Of a DNA stretch of 64,000 nucleotides, positions 44,460 through 54,639 are shown in pieces. A program made the position numbers and the translations under genes. This DNA is from Perognathus longimembris pacificus (Eukaryota > Chordata > Mammalia > Rodentia > Heteromyidae), in assembly GCF_023159225.1 (NCBI RefSeq), contig NC_063168.1, positions 47,823,062 through 47,887,061 on the forward strand, read 5' to 3'. Every line of letters starts with the position of its first letter. Positions within the stretch are counted from its first letter, which is position 1. The notes below the pieces were generated by a model. The model was not told where the DNA came from, ran no database searches, and was given only the letters and a program-made list of their open reading frames with translations.

Positions 44460-44640
44460 CAGTGCTTCTCAGTTTTGCCCCCAGGGGACATGTGGACTGT
44501 CTGAGGACATTTTGTGTTGCTATACTGGGTAGAGTTGTGAAGTGCTGTTTGCTTAGTGAATAGAAGGCACTGGTGTTGGCATTTCAAATCAAAATTGTAA
44601 AACGAACACAGGACAGAATCACGACCTGGAAAAAGCATGT
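44460..44640 (+). mobile_element. MER20 (hAT-Charlie), plus strand, with an abnormal 3' half
   Basis: It starts with the MER20 terminus 'CAGTGCTTCTCAGTTTTGCC', then 'CCCAGGGGACATGTGGACTG', 'TCTGAGGACATTTTGTGTTG', 'TGAATAGAAGGCACTGGTGT'. From 44577 the expected MER20 text is replaced by a 22-nt segment that also occurs at 43709-43730. MER20-like 'ACACAGGACAGAATCACGAC' then follows. Confidence 0.7.
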
Positions 44641-44853
44641 TGCCTTAAACTCAGCAGCGTAACTGAGGAGAAACCTGGCTCTAAATAGAGGGAAGGCTTA
44701 AATATTTTAATTTAATTTTATAGCACGTTCATATTAGCTACCTGAGGCTTTATTATGATGATGTTTGAGGTTGTTATGCATGTCAAAAAATACATGGGCA
44801 CTAATAAACAGGACTGAAGATGTAAGGTACTACTGATGCCAAGAAAGAGTTGC

Positions 44854-45747
44854 AAGTGAAATTGTTTTTTCTTATTTATTGTCAAAGTGATACACAGAGA
44901 GGTTACAGTTTCATACGTTAGGCAATGGATACATTTCTTGTACTGTTTGTTACCTCCTCCTTCATTCCTCCCTCCCCCTCCCCCTTCCCCTCTCCTCCCA
45001 TGAGTTGTTCGGTTGGTTTACACCAAACAGTTTTGCAAGTATTGCTTTTGTAGTCATTTGTCTTTTTATCCTGTGTCTCTCCATTTTGGTATTCCCTTTC
45101 AGTTTCCTAGTTCTAATACCAGTATATATAGTTTCCAATGTACTCACATAAGATAGAGTGATAGTGCAGGTACAACCACAGGAAGGGGATACAAGAAGAT
45201 CCTCAACAATAGAAGCTACAGTTTCACATGGCATGTTGAAAGTAATTACAACAGTGATATATCACTCGTTTCCATAACATGGAGTTCATTTCACTTAGCA
45301 TTATCTTATGCATTCATAGGGACATAGCTATTAGGCTCTTGTGATCCTCTACTGTGACTAGCCTAAACCTGTGCTAATTATTCCCTATGAGGGAGACCAT
45401 AGAGTCTGTTTCTTTAGGTCTGGCTCACTTCACTTAGTATAATTTTTTTCAAGTCCTCCTTACGAATGGGCAATGTCATTCTTTCTGATGGAGGCATAAA
45501 ATTCCATTGTGTATATGTACCACATTTTTCTGATCCATTTGTCTACTGAGGGGCATCTGGGTTGGTTCCCTATTTTTAGCTATGACAAATTATGCTGCGA
45601 TGAACATTGTTGTGCTGGTGGCTTTAGTGTGTTCTTGTTTGTGGTCTTTTAGGTAGATGCCCAAAAGTGGGTCTGCTGGATCATAGGGGAGCTCTATGTT
45701 TAGCCTTCTGAGGAATCTCCATACCGCTTGCCAGAGTAAGTGAAATT
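44854..45747 (-). mobile_element. 5'-truncated L1 insertion with perfect 10-bp TSD
   Basis: The body at 44864-45737 has direct repeats AAGTGAAATT at 44854-44863 and 45738-45747. The T-rich left end is the 3' tail on the minus strand. It then runs through 'TATTGTCAAAGTGATACACA', a pyrimidine-rich UTR, and the well-known L1 segment 'AAATTCCATTGTGTATATGT', 'GGGGCATCTGGGTTGGTTCC', 'ATGCTGCGATGAACATTGTT', 'GGTCTGCTGGATCATAGGGG'. About 870 bp, no ORF. Confidence 0.9.
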
Positions 45748-46365
45748 TTGAAGGGAAGAAAATGGTAGGGCTTAAGGGAAAGTTGACTTGGGACTCGAGT
45801 ATGACAGGGAGTTTGGTTCATGACTTATTATAGTGTCAAAAGAATTTCATCAAGCAATAATACTCCTATAGCCAGCTAATCAAGGCCTGGACATTTCTTA
45901 AAGCTCTGTGTTAGCTTTGAATGAAAAGGTGGCATTTATGAGTACTGCAAGAATTCTCTAGGCAGCTCTCTGCAGCTGGGGTAGGTAGGGCACTGTATTG
46001 TAGAGAGTCGATTTAGGTGGCCTAGAACTGGGAGACATTGATAGGTCAAGAACTTCCTTGGAAAAAAGTTGCCCTGGGTTGTTTTAGGCATTAAAGTATA
46101 ATTTCTAAGGAACCAAGAAGGGAGGATTAGCAAAGATGGGTTGAAAAGACCAAGGATTGGAGGCAGAATTTCTTCAAATCTAGCTCCCAGATTTGCAGTA
46201 AGTGGGAACTTACAACAAATACAAATTATGAGGCTCTACCTTACTCCTAGTGCATTACCTGGAGATGAACAACAACAATCAATGTTCCAATGTATGGTCC
46301 AGAAAATACTTGTGACTTTTTGGATAAGCCAAAAATGATCACACACACTAACAACTTTTGTTTTC

Positions 46366-46560
46366 TCTTTGCCAGTCCTGGGGCTTGAACTCAGGGCCTG
46401 GGCACTGTCCTTGAACTTCTTTTGCTCAAGGCTAGCACTCTATCACTTGAGCCACAGCGCCACTTCCCGCCTTTTCTGTTTATGTGGTATTGAGGAATGG
46501 AACGCAGGGCTTCATGCATGCTAGGCAAGCACTCTACCACTAAGGTCACATTCCCAGTTC
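46366..46560 (-). mobile_element. IDL-Geo SINE, minus strand
   Basis: Geo half inverted ('GCCAGTCCTGGGGCTTGAAC', 'CACTTGAGCCACAGCGCC'), then the ID half inverted ('GGCAAGCACTCTACCACTAA', 'CACATTCCCAGTTC'). Diverged, with no clear TSD. Confidence 0.85.
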
Positions 46561-46609
46561 TCAACTTCTTCTATTTGAAACGAATGTATTAGGTAACAGT
46601 GGTTAAAAA

Positions 46610-47640
46610 AAAAAAAAAGCCAACTGAAAACTTGGGTAAGAAAATGGTAACATACTAAGGTCTGGGAAATGTTATTCAGAATATATAAGGGATTCTTAAT
46701 AAGTCAATAAGAAAAGGTCAAATTGACCCATTAGGAAAGTGAGCCAAAATAAGAACATTAAGCATTTCAGAGAAGAAACATGAAAGCCTATAATTATTGG
46801 AAAGTAGCTGATTAGTAAGTACAGAAATACAGATTGAAACAGTGAGAAGCTATAATGTAACTAAAAGACATAAAATTTTAAACCTCAGACAATACCAAGT
46901 TTTGGAAAAAATATGGTGCGATAGAAACCTTCACTCAGTACTTAACATCATTATAAATTAGATACAATGCTATAGAAAATAAATAGGTAACATGTAGTAA
47001 AATGAACTGAGTAATTTTATTCCTCAGTATATAACCTCCATAAATTATTGTGAATGTATGCATCAAGAGCCAAGTTAAAAATATCCATCAGAACAATATC
47101 AATAATAGTTTTAAAAAATTCAAAAATTCCAAAGGTAACCCAAGCACCTATCAACAGTAAAATGGAAAACTTATCATGATATGATTATAAAATAGAATAT
47201 TCCACTGAAGTAAATATCAAGGAACTACATAGAATATGGATTTTTTTTCTATATATGTGGTGCTGAGGAATTGAACCCAGGGATTCATGTATGTGAGGCA
47301 GGTACTCTACCACTAAGCCATATTCCCAGCCCCAGAATATGGATTTTTTAAAATCTAAAGGTGAATGACAATGCAAGCCACACAAGAATATATGGTAGGA
47401 TTCTATCCATATAAAGTTCAAAAACATAATGAAGACATATATACACACATCATAGAATTATAAAGCAAAACAAAAAATGATGGCAAAAATTTAAATTCAT
47501 AGTTACCTGAGGGGTAGCAGAATGAGCATGCATTTTGTGAAAGATGACAGGAGGTATTGAAAACATTGGCAATATTCTATCCATATGCTTGGAAGATAAG
47601 TATGGAATTAGTATGGATATGTATTTCAAAAAACAAACAA
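46610..47640 (+). mobile_element. Old L1 (L1M-type) 3' region, plus strand
   Basis: 'GGGAAATGTTATTCAGAATA', 'CCCAAGCACCTATCAACAGT', 'AGAATATTCCACTGAAGTAA', 'ATTCTATCCATATAAAGTTC', 'GTTACCTGAGGGGTAGCAGA' follow the old L1 3' UTR. It has no intact frame and is split by an ID monomer at 47.25 kb. Confidence 0.6.
47231..47349 (-). mobile_element. ID-half-only copy of IDL-Geo with a perfect 16-bp TSD
   Basis: The insert at 47247-47333 contains only the linker ('CTATATATGTGGTGCTGAGG') and the ID half ('AATTGAACCCAGGG', 'CTCTACCACTAAGCCATATT', 'CCCAGCCCC'). Direct repeats AGAATATGGATTTTTT lie at 47231-47246 and 47334-47349. The Geo half is absent inside exact TSDs, so it was never inserted. It was not lost later. 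Confidence 0.85.
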
Positions 47641-47702
47641 ACAAAAAAAGGAGTCAGAAAACAAGATGGCTAGAGAGCACTGTGGAGCAAAGAAAAGTCT
47701 TG

Positions 47703-47921
47703 TCTTTCCTTTTCTCATTTTTTTTTTGGTCAGTCCTGGGCTTGAACTCAGGGCCTGAGCACTGTTCCTGGCTTCCTTTTGCTCAAGGCTAGAACTCTAC
47801 TACTTGAGCATCACTTCTGTTTTTTCTGTTTATATGGTACTAAGGAATTGAACCCAGGGCTTCATGCATGCAAGGCAAGCACTCTACCACTTGACCATAT
47901 TCCCAGCCTCTTTCTTTTTCT
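47703..47921 (-). mobile_element. IDL-Geo SINE, minus strand, with TSD
   Basis: The element is at about 47716-47908. The direct repeats TCTTTCCTTTTCT and TCTTTCTTTTTCT (12 of 13 match) lie at 47703-47715 and 47909-47921. Both halves are present with small deletions ('CTACTTGAGCATCACTTCTG'). Confidence 0.8.
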
Positions 47922-49420
47922 TAAGATGAATGATATTGTGATATTTTTATAGTAATGGGACTTGATCAGCAAATATGAAACTTGGTGATAGGTGAAAGAG
48001 AGAATAATTATAAGAACAAAATATTTAAGCTGGTAAGAAGAACCAAAAGGGCAAAGGCAAATGTATTGCCAACAGGAAGAGTGAGCATAGGTATAGACAT
48101 CAGTAGGCAGGTAGATTTTGTGAGAACATGAAGGTAGTTCTAGTGTAATTGCTCCTATTTTTCTCAGTGAGCTACTGAACAGAATTTATGAATGATGAGA
48201 CACTGGAGGTCCCCTAATCCTAGGAGATGTTGGAAGGCTACGAAAAGCATACTTACTAGGGAAATACAACAGAATTTCTCCAATGTGACTCTGGAATATA
48301 TGGTGCTAGACGTAACGCAGCCCAAGTCAAGTCTGGTGATGGCCATGGTTAGCTACTTTAAGTGCAGGTCCAGAGTTTAGTCTAGGTTGGGTGAATTTGC
48401 TGAAGTGAGACAGTAGGGGGCATGCAGGTGTATCTTGGATGTAATAAGAGTGATGAGCATGGAATATAAACAGGTAAGAGAAAGGAGAACCTGAAGTGGG
48501 AAAAAGAACCTGAGGAAGGTGTGAAGGTAGGTAAACTGTACTTATAAAGAATGGAGTTCAGGTACCAAGAATCAAAAGGAGGGTAAACTACAAGTTACTT
48601 TTATTGATAAAGTTGGGCTCGAAAAGGTACTGGGTCTCTCTATTCTTCCTGAATTCAGACATCTGTTCATCCAACCCATTTGGAGGAAGAGAATTGTGAG
48701 GATGCCACTCTCAGCCAAGTCTACTTATTGCATTCTGGGCCTCAGAGACTCTGGAGGAATGCTAGACCTTTTCATCAAACTGTGAGTAGGTAATGCAGTG
48801 GCAAAATGTTGATAAAGAAAAGTGTCAGAACCTTTTTGCCTTTAGAGTAAAGAGTATTACAAAAGCCAAACTTATTTTAGCATTTATTTCTTATACAATG
48901 AATGCCTTGATAAAATGGCCTGAAATTCTGCTCAGAACCACTATCTCTTCCTTATTCTAGTTAAACAACTTTCCCCCTGATATTTCATTTTCCTCTTATC
49001 TGTATTTAAGTTGTAAATTTAAATCTCGTAGCCTCTTGCCAAAGATCAAGCCTGCATTTCCAACTGGCTGAGAAGCAGCTCCATCTGAATATATCTCTGA
49101 AGTTTCAGTGCAGACGTATTTAAATTCTCCCTTCTCCCTTCACTCACCTTGCCGATTTCTTTTACTATCTCCACATTTCCTCTAGTCCTCTTTGAGGCAG
49201 TTTGAAGGGTGAGTGATTTGGACACCTTTAAAGAACTAAATATAAACTTTCTCTGCAGTAGGTCTCACGTGTGCCTTCTCTCATCCCTGCAGGCAGTGTT
49301 TTCACTTAGATCCTAATATTGCAACCATCTTCTAGTTTGACTTACGGACCTCAAGCCAAATTGCAGCTCAGATTCTTAATAGATTTATTCACTCATTCAA
49401 CACATCTTTTGTGGTAGATT
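47922..49420. other. Unique sequence, nothing recognised
   Basis: No repeat or exon recognised. Small open frames on both strands near 48164-48380 overlap each other and show no domain. Confidence 0.5.
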
Positions 49421-49450
49421 TCTGTCTGTCAGTCTGTCTGTCTGTCTATC
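49421..49450. repeat. (TCTG)n microsatellite
   Basis: About seven TCTG units with one AGTC interruption. Confidence 0.85.
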
Positions 49451-49724
49451 AAAGATACTAAAGAGGACAGAAAGATTAATAATATTGCATTTTCATCTTC
49501 AATTTGCTTTACAGATAATGTAGGAAATGTAAATCATAATAAACATGAAGACAGGGACATTAAGGGACAAATGCTCTAAAAGTCTAAGCTACTGAAGAGG
49601 TTTAGAAATTATCTGGCAATGGCTTGCTAAATTAAAATCAAACTTTTTAGCCTGAAACAAAGGCCTCTGCAATAGAACTTCAACACATTGTTCTTACTTG
49701 ATCTTAAACCTTTTTTGATGCTAT

Positions 49725-49905
49725 ACTCTGAGCCAGGACTTCTCAGTCATGAGTGTTTTGACTCACTATGAGAGCTTAAAAGATCAAACATTTAGCTCCT
49801 GTTCTTGGTCAACTAAATGTTCCTAAGAGGAGACCTGGATGTCAATATCTGTTACAGGCTCCTCCAAGAAATTCAACTTTATAGTCAGGCCCGATTACTG
49901 TGACT
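49725..49905. mobile_element. MER5-like hAT fragment
   Basis: 'GAGCCAGGACTTCTCAGTCA', 'TATGAGAGCTTAAAAGATCA' and 'CAGGCTCCTCCAAGAAATTC' resemble the MER5 group of hAT elements. Diverged; orientation not assigned. Confidence 0.4.
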
Positions 49906-50289
49906 TAGCTGCCCAAACTGCATTTGAAGGCCATTTTGCACTGATTAGCCTCCACTCATTTTCTCTCTTGTTACCTTCACAATCAGTTTTAAAATTGTAT
50001 TAGGAATTTAGGACATAGTTCTCAAGTCATCTCTTCTGGAAACTTTTCTCTTTGGAGGAGGGCTGAGACAAAAAAGGCAAGTACAATTTCCTAATACACT
50101 TGAAGGTTGTGTTATATTCATAGTACTGTATATATAACAAATATTTTGTAAATGTGCTCTGACCCAATTAACAAAATGAAAATTAAGCTAAGAAAAGGAC
50201 ATTGATCAGTCAACACATGTATTACTCATTTATTCGGTAGTGGATGAAACCCAAGTAACATTCCACATAGACAACAAGAGTATGAACAT

Positions 50290-50425
50290 TTGTTACAGGA
50301 CTACCATGAGCAAGCAGTGTTGAATGCTATTTCAGTTTATCCTCAATAAACCTACATAATGTCATTGGCCTCATTTTACAGATCTTAAAATTACAGTCTT
50401 CAAGAAGTTATATAATTTAATCTAA
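50290..50425 (-). mobile_element. MIR fragment, minus strand
   Basis: 'ACCATGAGCAAGCAGTGTTG', 'CCTCATTTTACAGATCTTAA' and 'CAAGAAGTTATATAATTTAA' follow the inverted MIR. Confidence 0.5.
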
Positions 50426-50492
50426 GTTGACATGTCAATTAAATCCATATATTCAAACATATGTCCATCTTTCAGGATCTAACGGTACTCTA

Positions 50493-50634
50493 CTCTATTG
50501 CTTTTTTTTCTGAATAATTACGTTTTTATTGTCAAAGTGATGTACTGAGGGGTTACCGTTTCATACGTAAGGCAGTGGGTACATTTCTTGTACAATTTGT
50601 TATCTCCCCCCTCATTTCCCCCTCTACTGCTTTT
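50493..50634 (-). mobile_element. Very short L1 3'-end insertion with TSD
   Basis: The body at 50506-50621 has direct repeats CTCTA(T/C)TGCTTTT at 50493-50505 and 50622-50634 (12 of 13 match). It carries the L1 end 'TTTTATTGTCAAAGTGATGT', 'GGGGTTACCGTTTCATACGT', 'AAGGCAGTGGGTACATTTCT'. Confidence 0.8.
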
Positions 50635-51879
50635 AATAAACACAGTACTATGAAAGAATAGGACCTCATTGTTGAATTGAGATAAATGACTGTATGAAAT
50701 GAAAGATTTCAAAACAGAAAAATTCAGAGGCTTTGATGCAGTAATAATATTCATTATTTCTCTAGTTATCTACTTAAATTGCAGCTCCATCCATCTTTCT
50801 TGCTTTTCCTTCCTCTCTCCTTAGAGTTATCATATAGCTTATTGTGAATGTTGTCCTATTTATTGACTGCCTTCTCTTACTTGAATGAGTTTGTCCATTT
50901 TGCTAATTGCTGTATTCCTGCACACCCATAGATAGCCAAAAAGTTGTTGTGAGTTATAGCATGCATGACTGAGATGCTATGCTTGAGGCAAGAAGTCTGA
51001 GCTAACTGTCATGTTATAGCTCCAGGAAGAAGACTCATTGAATGCAAACCTTATAGAAATGCTCTGGAAAGGTGAGAGACTGAGTATCTTTAGAGAGCTA
51101 TTGCCCTTCAGGTCCACAAAGAAATGTGTAGAGTCAAGAAGCTAACAAGATGGAGAAACTCAAAGACTAGGAAACCAAAGCAACTCCTGGATCTAACTAA
51201 ACCACATTGTTGTGGAGATTCTCAATGAAAAAATAGCTGACTCCTTTAGAATATCCTTAAAGAAGCACTAAGGTGTTGAGGCCACCCTCAATCAGTTCTA
51301 TCTCCTAAATAAAGAAAACTAAAATAGAGTAAGCAAAATGTAATTCTTCAATGTTAACTCATCCTGAACCTAATGCTATTCTGAAAATTAGGTAAGCCAT
51401 TTACAAACTACTCATGGCAGGAATAAGAGAAACTAATTTGCTCTACTTTGTTAATGAATGGTAAGAAGATGATATATCAAACAATATACCAGTAAAAATA
51501 TTATAGATCAGAAGGATAAAAATAAAACTGTCTTCCTGTATGTCATAAGTAGAAGGCTCATCTCTGTTCAATATATGTATTTTTAAAAATCTATTACCAA
51601 AAAGTTCACAGTGATTCCATATCTCACTAATATATTTCAAAATACATTGACCAGATCTTTCAGGAAAAATCCAAACATTCTCATCAACCACAGCTTGCTC
51701 ATACAGTCAAACTATGAACTTTGCAAAAAGAATTAAGAGGTATATGTGGAATGAAAAAACTTTGTTGATAGATTATTATTTCCATTTCACGAAAAGAAAG
51801 TTGAAAGAACCCTACCAATTTGTAGGGAGCTAGCAAAATCACACTGTAGTAGGAGTTGATATACTTAGTGTATCTTTAC
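50635..51879. other. Mostly unique sequence; possible L2 trace near 50.8-50.95 kb
   Basis: No confident repeat or exon. 'CCTATTTATTGACTGCCTTC' and 'TGCTGTATTCCTGCACACCC' hint at L2. Confidence 0.4.
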
Positions 51880-52133
51880 AGAACACCAATTCTTTTTTTT
51901 TTTTTTACAAAATCCTTTTATTTTCCCCCAGTCCTGGGCCTTGGACTCAGGGCCTGAGCACTGCCCCTGGCTTCTTTTTGCTCAAGGCTAGCACTCTGCC
52001 ACTTGAGCCACAGCACAACTTCTGGCCATTTTCTGTATATGCATTGCTGGGGAATTGAACCCAGGGCTTCATGTATTCAAGGCAAGCACTCTTGCCACTA
52101 GGCCATATCCCCAGCCCCAGAACACCAACTCTT
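51880..52133 (-). mobile_element. Full-length IDL-Geo SINE with TSD
   Basis: The element is at 51895-52118. Direct repeats AGAACACCAA(T/C)TCTT lie at 51880-51894 and 52119-52133 (14 of 15 match). Poly(T) tail with a short unrelated 'ACAAAATCCTTTTATTTTCC' before the Geo half. Both halves are intact. Confidence 0.9.
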
Positions 52134-52189
52134 AAAGACTTCTTATAACCATTACTCTATTACTTATAAGGAATAACAAAAGACCAAAT

Positions 52190-52404
52190 AAAAGTTTGCT
52201 ACTTCTGGCCAGGTGCTAGATCTGAGAATCACGGCTTGAAGCCAGCCAGGGCAGTAAAGTCTGTAAAATTCTTATCTTCAATAAACTACTCAAAAAATCT
52301 GGAAGTGAGCACTAGCCTTGAGCAAAAGGAAGCTCAGGGACAGTGCCCAGCCCAGAGTTCAAGTCCCAGGATAAGCAAAAAAAGAAGAAAAAGTTTGTTA
52401 CTTC
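52190..52404 (+). mobile_element. 7SL-Geo SINE with internal deletion and TSD
   Basis: The element is at 52206-52388, direct repeats AAAAGTTTG(C/T)TACTTC at 52190-52205 and 52389-52404 (15 of 16 match). The 7SL-like half lacks the 'CCTGTAATCCTAGCTACTCA' segment. The Geo half ('CACTAGCCTTGAGCAAAAGG', 'GCTCAGGGACAGTGCCCAGC') is shortened at its A box. Confidence 0.85.
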
Positions 52405-52625
52405 CATTATGTTCTGTAGCAGTAGTTTTCAAAGTGTGATTCAAGGCCCCTGAACATCACTAAGGTTCTTTGGGGGTTCAATAAGTTCTAGCTATTGCAA
52501 TAATGTACATTTTTCCTTCTCTCATTTATTTTCTCACAAGGCTACATGGATCTGTGATATGGCAACAGACTGAATGAAGCAGTATAAATATCCTATTTAT
52601 ATTAACACAAGGAAAGTTTTTTAAA

Positions 52626-52925
52626 GCATTTTTAATTTTTTATTGTTATTGTAAAGGTGACAGAGGGGTTACAATTACATAAGTCAGATAAAGAGTAATT
52701 TCTTTTTGAACAATATTACCCCTTTCCTTACTCTCCCCAATTTTTCTTTCCTGTCCCCACCCACGAGTTGTACAGTTCATTTTCAACATAATGTCTAGTG
52801 AGTATCGCTGATGCATTTGTTGACCCTTTGACCCATCATTTCTGTGCCCACATTACCCTCCCAAAGACAGATAAACAATATAAAAGGAAAAGAAAATAAA
52901 AAAAACAGCAACAAAGAAAAAACCC
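52626..52925 (-). mobile_element. L1 3'-end fragment inside hAT, minus strand
   Basis: 'TTTATTGTTATTGTAAAGGT', 'GGGGTTACAATTACATAAGT', 'CAACATAATGTCTAGTGAGT' match the 27.4-kb copy, and it extends further to an A-rich stretch near 52920. Confidence 0.7.
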
Positions 52926-52959
52926 TTGTGTTTCAATTTCTTGGAGTTCATTTTGATAA

Positions 52960-53190
52960 CTATTATTATTATTATTTTACTTTTGCTAGTCCTGGGGTTT
53001 GAACTCAGGGGGCCTGGGTGCTGTCCTTAAGCCTCTTTGTGCTCAAGACTACTGCTCTACGACTTGAGCCACAGCACCACTTCTGGCTTTTTTCTGAGTA
53101 GTTTATTGGAGAGAAGAATCTCCTGGACTTTCCTTCCTGGGCTTCTTTCTACCACAATCCTCACAAGTGTGAGCCACTGGCATCCAGTTG
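52960..53190 (-). mobile_element. 7SL-Geo SINE, minus strand, inside hAT
   Basis: (ATT)n tail, Geo half inverted ('GCTAGTCCTGGGGTTTGAAC', 'GACTTGAGCCACAGCACCAC'), then the 7SL-like half inverted ('TTGGAGAGAAGAATCTCCTG', 'GTGTGAGCCACTGGCATCCA'). Flanks TTGATAACTATT and TTGATAAATACTATT look like a decayed TSD. Confidence 0.75.
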
Positions 53191-53861
53191 ATAAATACTA
53201 TTTTATATGATCAGATGCACATAGAAATTGCACCTTTGTGATCCTCTCTTAAGAATATCCTCCTTCGGTCTCACTCAATACAAGGAAGTTTAATGTTATC
53301 TTTAAATAAGCTGATATGCAAATGCTTTTTAAAATTTCTATTTAAGTTTGTTTTTAGCATGAGAGAAATACTGAGACAGACAAAATGCATTTTAACAAAA
53401 TCTTGAATCTTTCACAATTTTTGAAATTGTAGAAGGATCCTAGGGCCAAAACTTCTAAGAATCACTTTTTTATAACAACATATGAGATATAGTAATGCAT
53501 GTTAGCCTACAGATTTTTCTTAAAGAAATAATTTACATTGAACTAATACTACAGATGGATATTTATGGAAAAATATCATCTTAGTATTGTCATATTTTCC
53601 CAAGTAACTGATACAATAAAGACCTAATGCCACCATGAGCAGAGAAAAGTAAAACTTTGCTATCTTAGAAATAAATACTATAAAGTACAATAAGAAAATG
53701 GTGCCTCATTATTTTATTTTACTTACTTAATTTCTACCTGTTTTCAAAATTATTTGAAACAACTTATAATAAAGCCACAGGAACATTAAGAGGCACAAAA
53801 AACCCCACACTTTAGTAGGTAGGGGAAATGGAGGAGACAGTGGAAATGGACAAATGATATT

Positions 53862-54078
53862 AAGAAGCCCTATATGAAGCTGAGCACCAGTGGCTAATGC
53901 CTATAGTCCTAGCTATTCAGGAGGCTCTTGTCTTCAATTAACCACCGAAAAGATAGACGTGGAGCTATGGCTCAAACAGCCCAGTGCTAGTGAGCCTTAA
54001 GTAAAAAAGCTAAGGGACAATGCCCAGGCCCTGAGTTCAAGCCCCAGAACTGGCATACACACAAAATAGAAGATCTAT
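53862..54078 (+). mobile_element. 7SL-Geo SINE, plus strand, internally deleted
   Basis: 'AATGCCTATAGTCCTAGCTA', 'TTCAGGAGGCTCTTGTCTTC' (deletion joins two 7SL-half segments), then Geo 'GGAGCTATGGCTCAAACAGC', 'CCCTGAGTTCAAGCCCCAGA', with a short CATACACACA tail. Weak flanking repeats AGAAG..CTAT.TGA. Confidence 0.75.
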
Positions 54079-54089
54079 GTGAGGCAAGC

Positions 54090-54475
54090 CAAAACAATGA
54101 AGCATAAAAAGCACGTAGTTAGCTCCATGATTGTTAGCAGTCAATGTGAAGAGCAAAATGGTTTTGAACGAACTGGCTCACACTGACTGGAAGGAACTAG
54201 ACTTGCTTTTAGAAGGCAATATAACCCTTGGGGACCTGATCTCCAAAGACAATTAGAGCAATCTAACATAAGACTCTTTTCATTGTGAGAATAAAAGTAA
54301 CAGTAACCCTTACTGTATATGATTCTGGTCCACTGGATATTGTATATATGCCTACCTGATCTAGGGAAGGGAAAGAAAAATGAAGGTGTAAGATATCACA
54401 AGAAATGTATTCACTGCCTTATTATGTAACTGTACCCCCTCTGCACAACACCTTGTCAATAACAATTAAAAAAAG
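54090..54475 (+). mobile_element. L1-family 3' end, plus strand
   Basis: The last 80 nt ('CACAAGAAATGTATTCACTG', 'CCTTATTATGTAACTGTACC', 'CCTTGTCAATAACAATTAAA') are the reverse complement of the L1 ends at 44.9 and 50.5 kb. The sequence upstream to about 54090 is probably the same 3' UTR but is less certain. Confidence 0.6.
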
Positions 54476-54519
54476 GAACAGTAACCTTGTAGGAAGAGTT
54501 TCACAAGTTATCTTATTTT

Positions 54520-54630
54520 ACAATTAAGGAAAAGGACTCAACCAGAGGGCAAATAGATTGCCAAAGGTCATACAGACGTAAGTTTCAAAGCCAAAATGCG
54601 AATTAAAGTCCAACCCAAGCGTGTGTCTCA
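54520..54630 (-). mobile_element. MIR fragment, minus strand
   Basis: 'GCAAATAGATTGCCAAAGGT', 'CATACAGACGTAAGTTTCAA' and 'CCCAAGCGTGTGTCTCAACT' follow the inverted MIR core. Confidence 0.5.
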
Positions 54631-54639
54631 ACTACTTTG

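Larger units (their letters stand above)
52415..53470 (+). mobile_element. hAT-Charlie-like DNA transposon, interrupted twice
   Basis: The left part (52415-52625) has 'CAGTAGTTTTCAAAGTGTGA', 'GGTTCTTTGGGGGTTCAATA', 'GGCTACATGGATCTGTGATA', 'ACAGACTGAATGAAGCAG'. The right part (53195-53470) ends 'GGATCCTAGGGCCAAAACTT', 'CTAAGAATCACT', the inverse of the left terminus. The gap holds an L1 3' end and a SINE. No transposase frame. Confidence 0.65.

Noticed and set aside
44864..45737. Possible L1 ORF2 remnant
   Set aside because: The matched text is the 3' end/UTR region of L1. The short frames present are not reverse-transcriptase-like.
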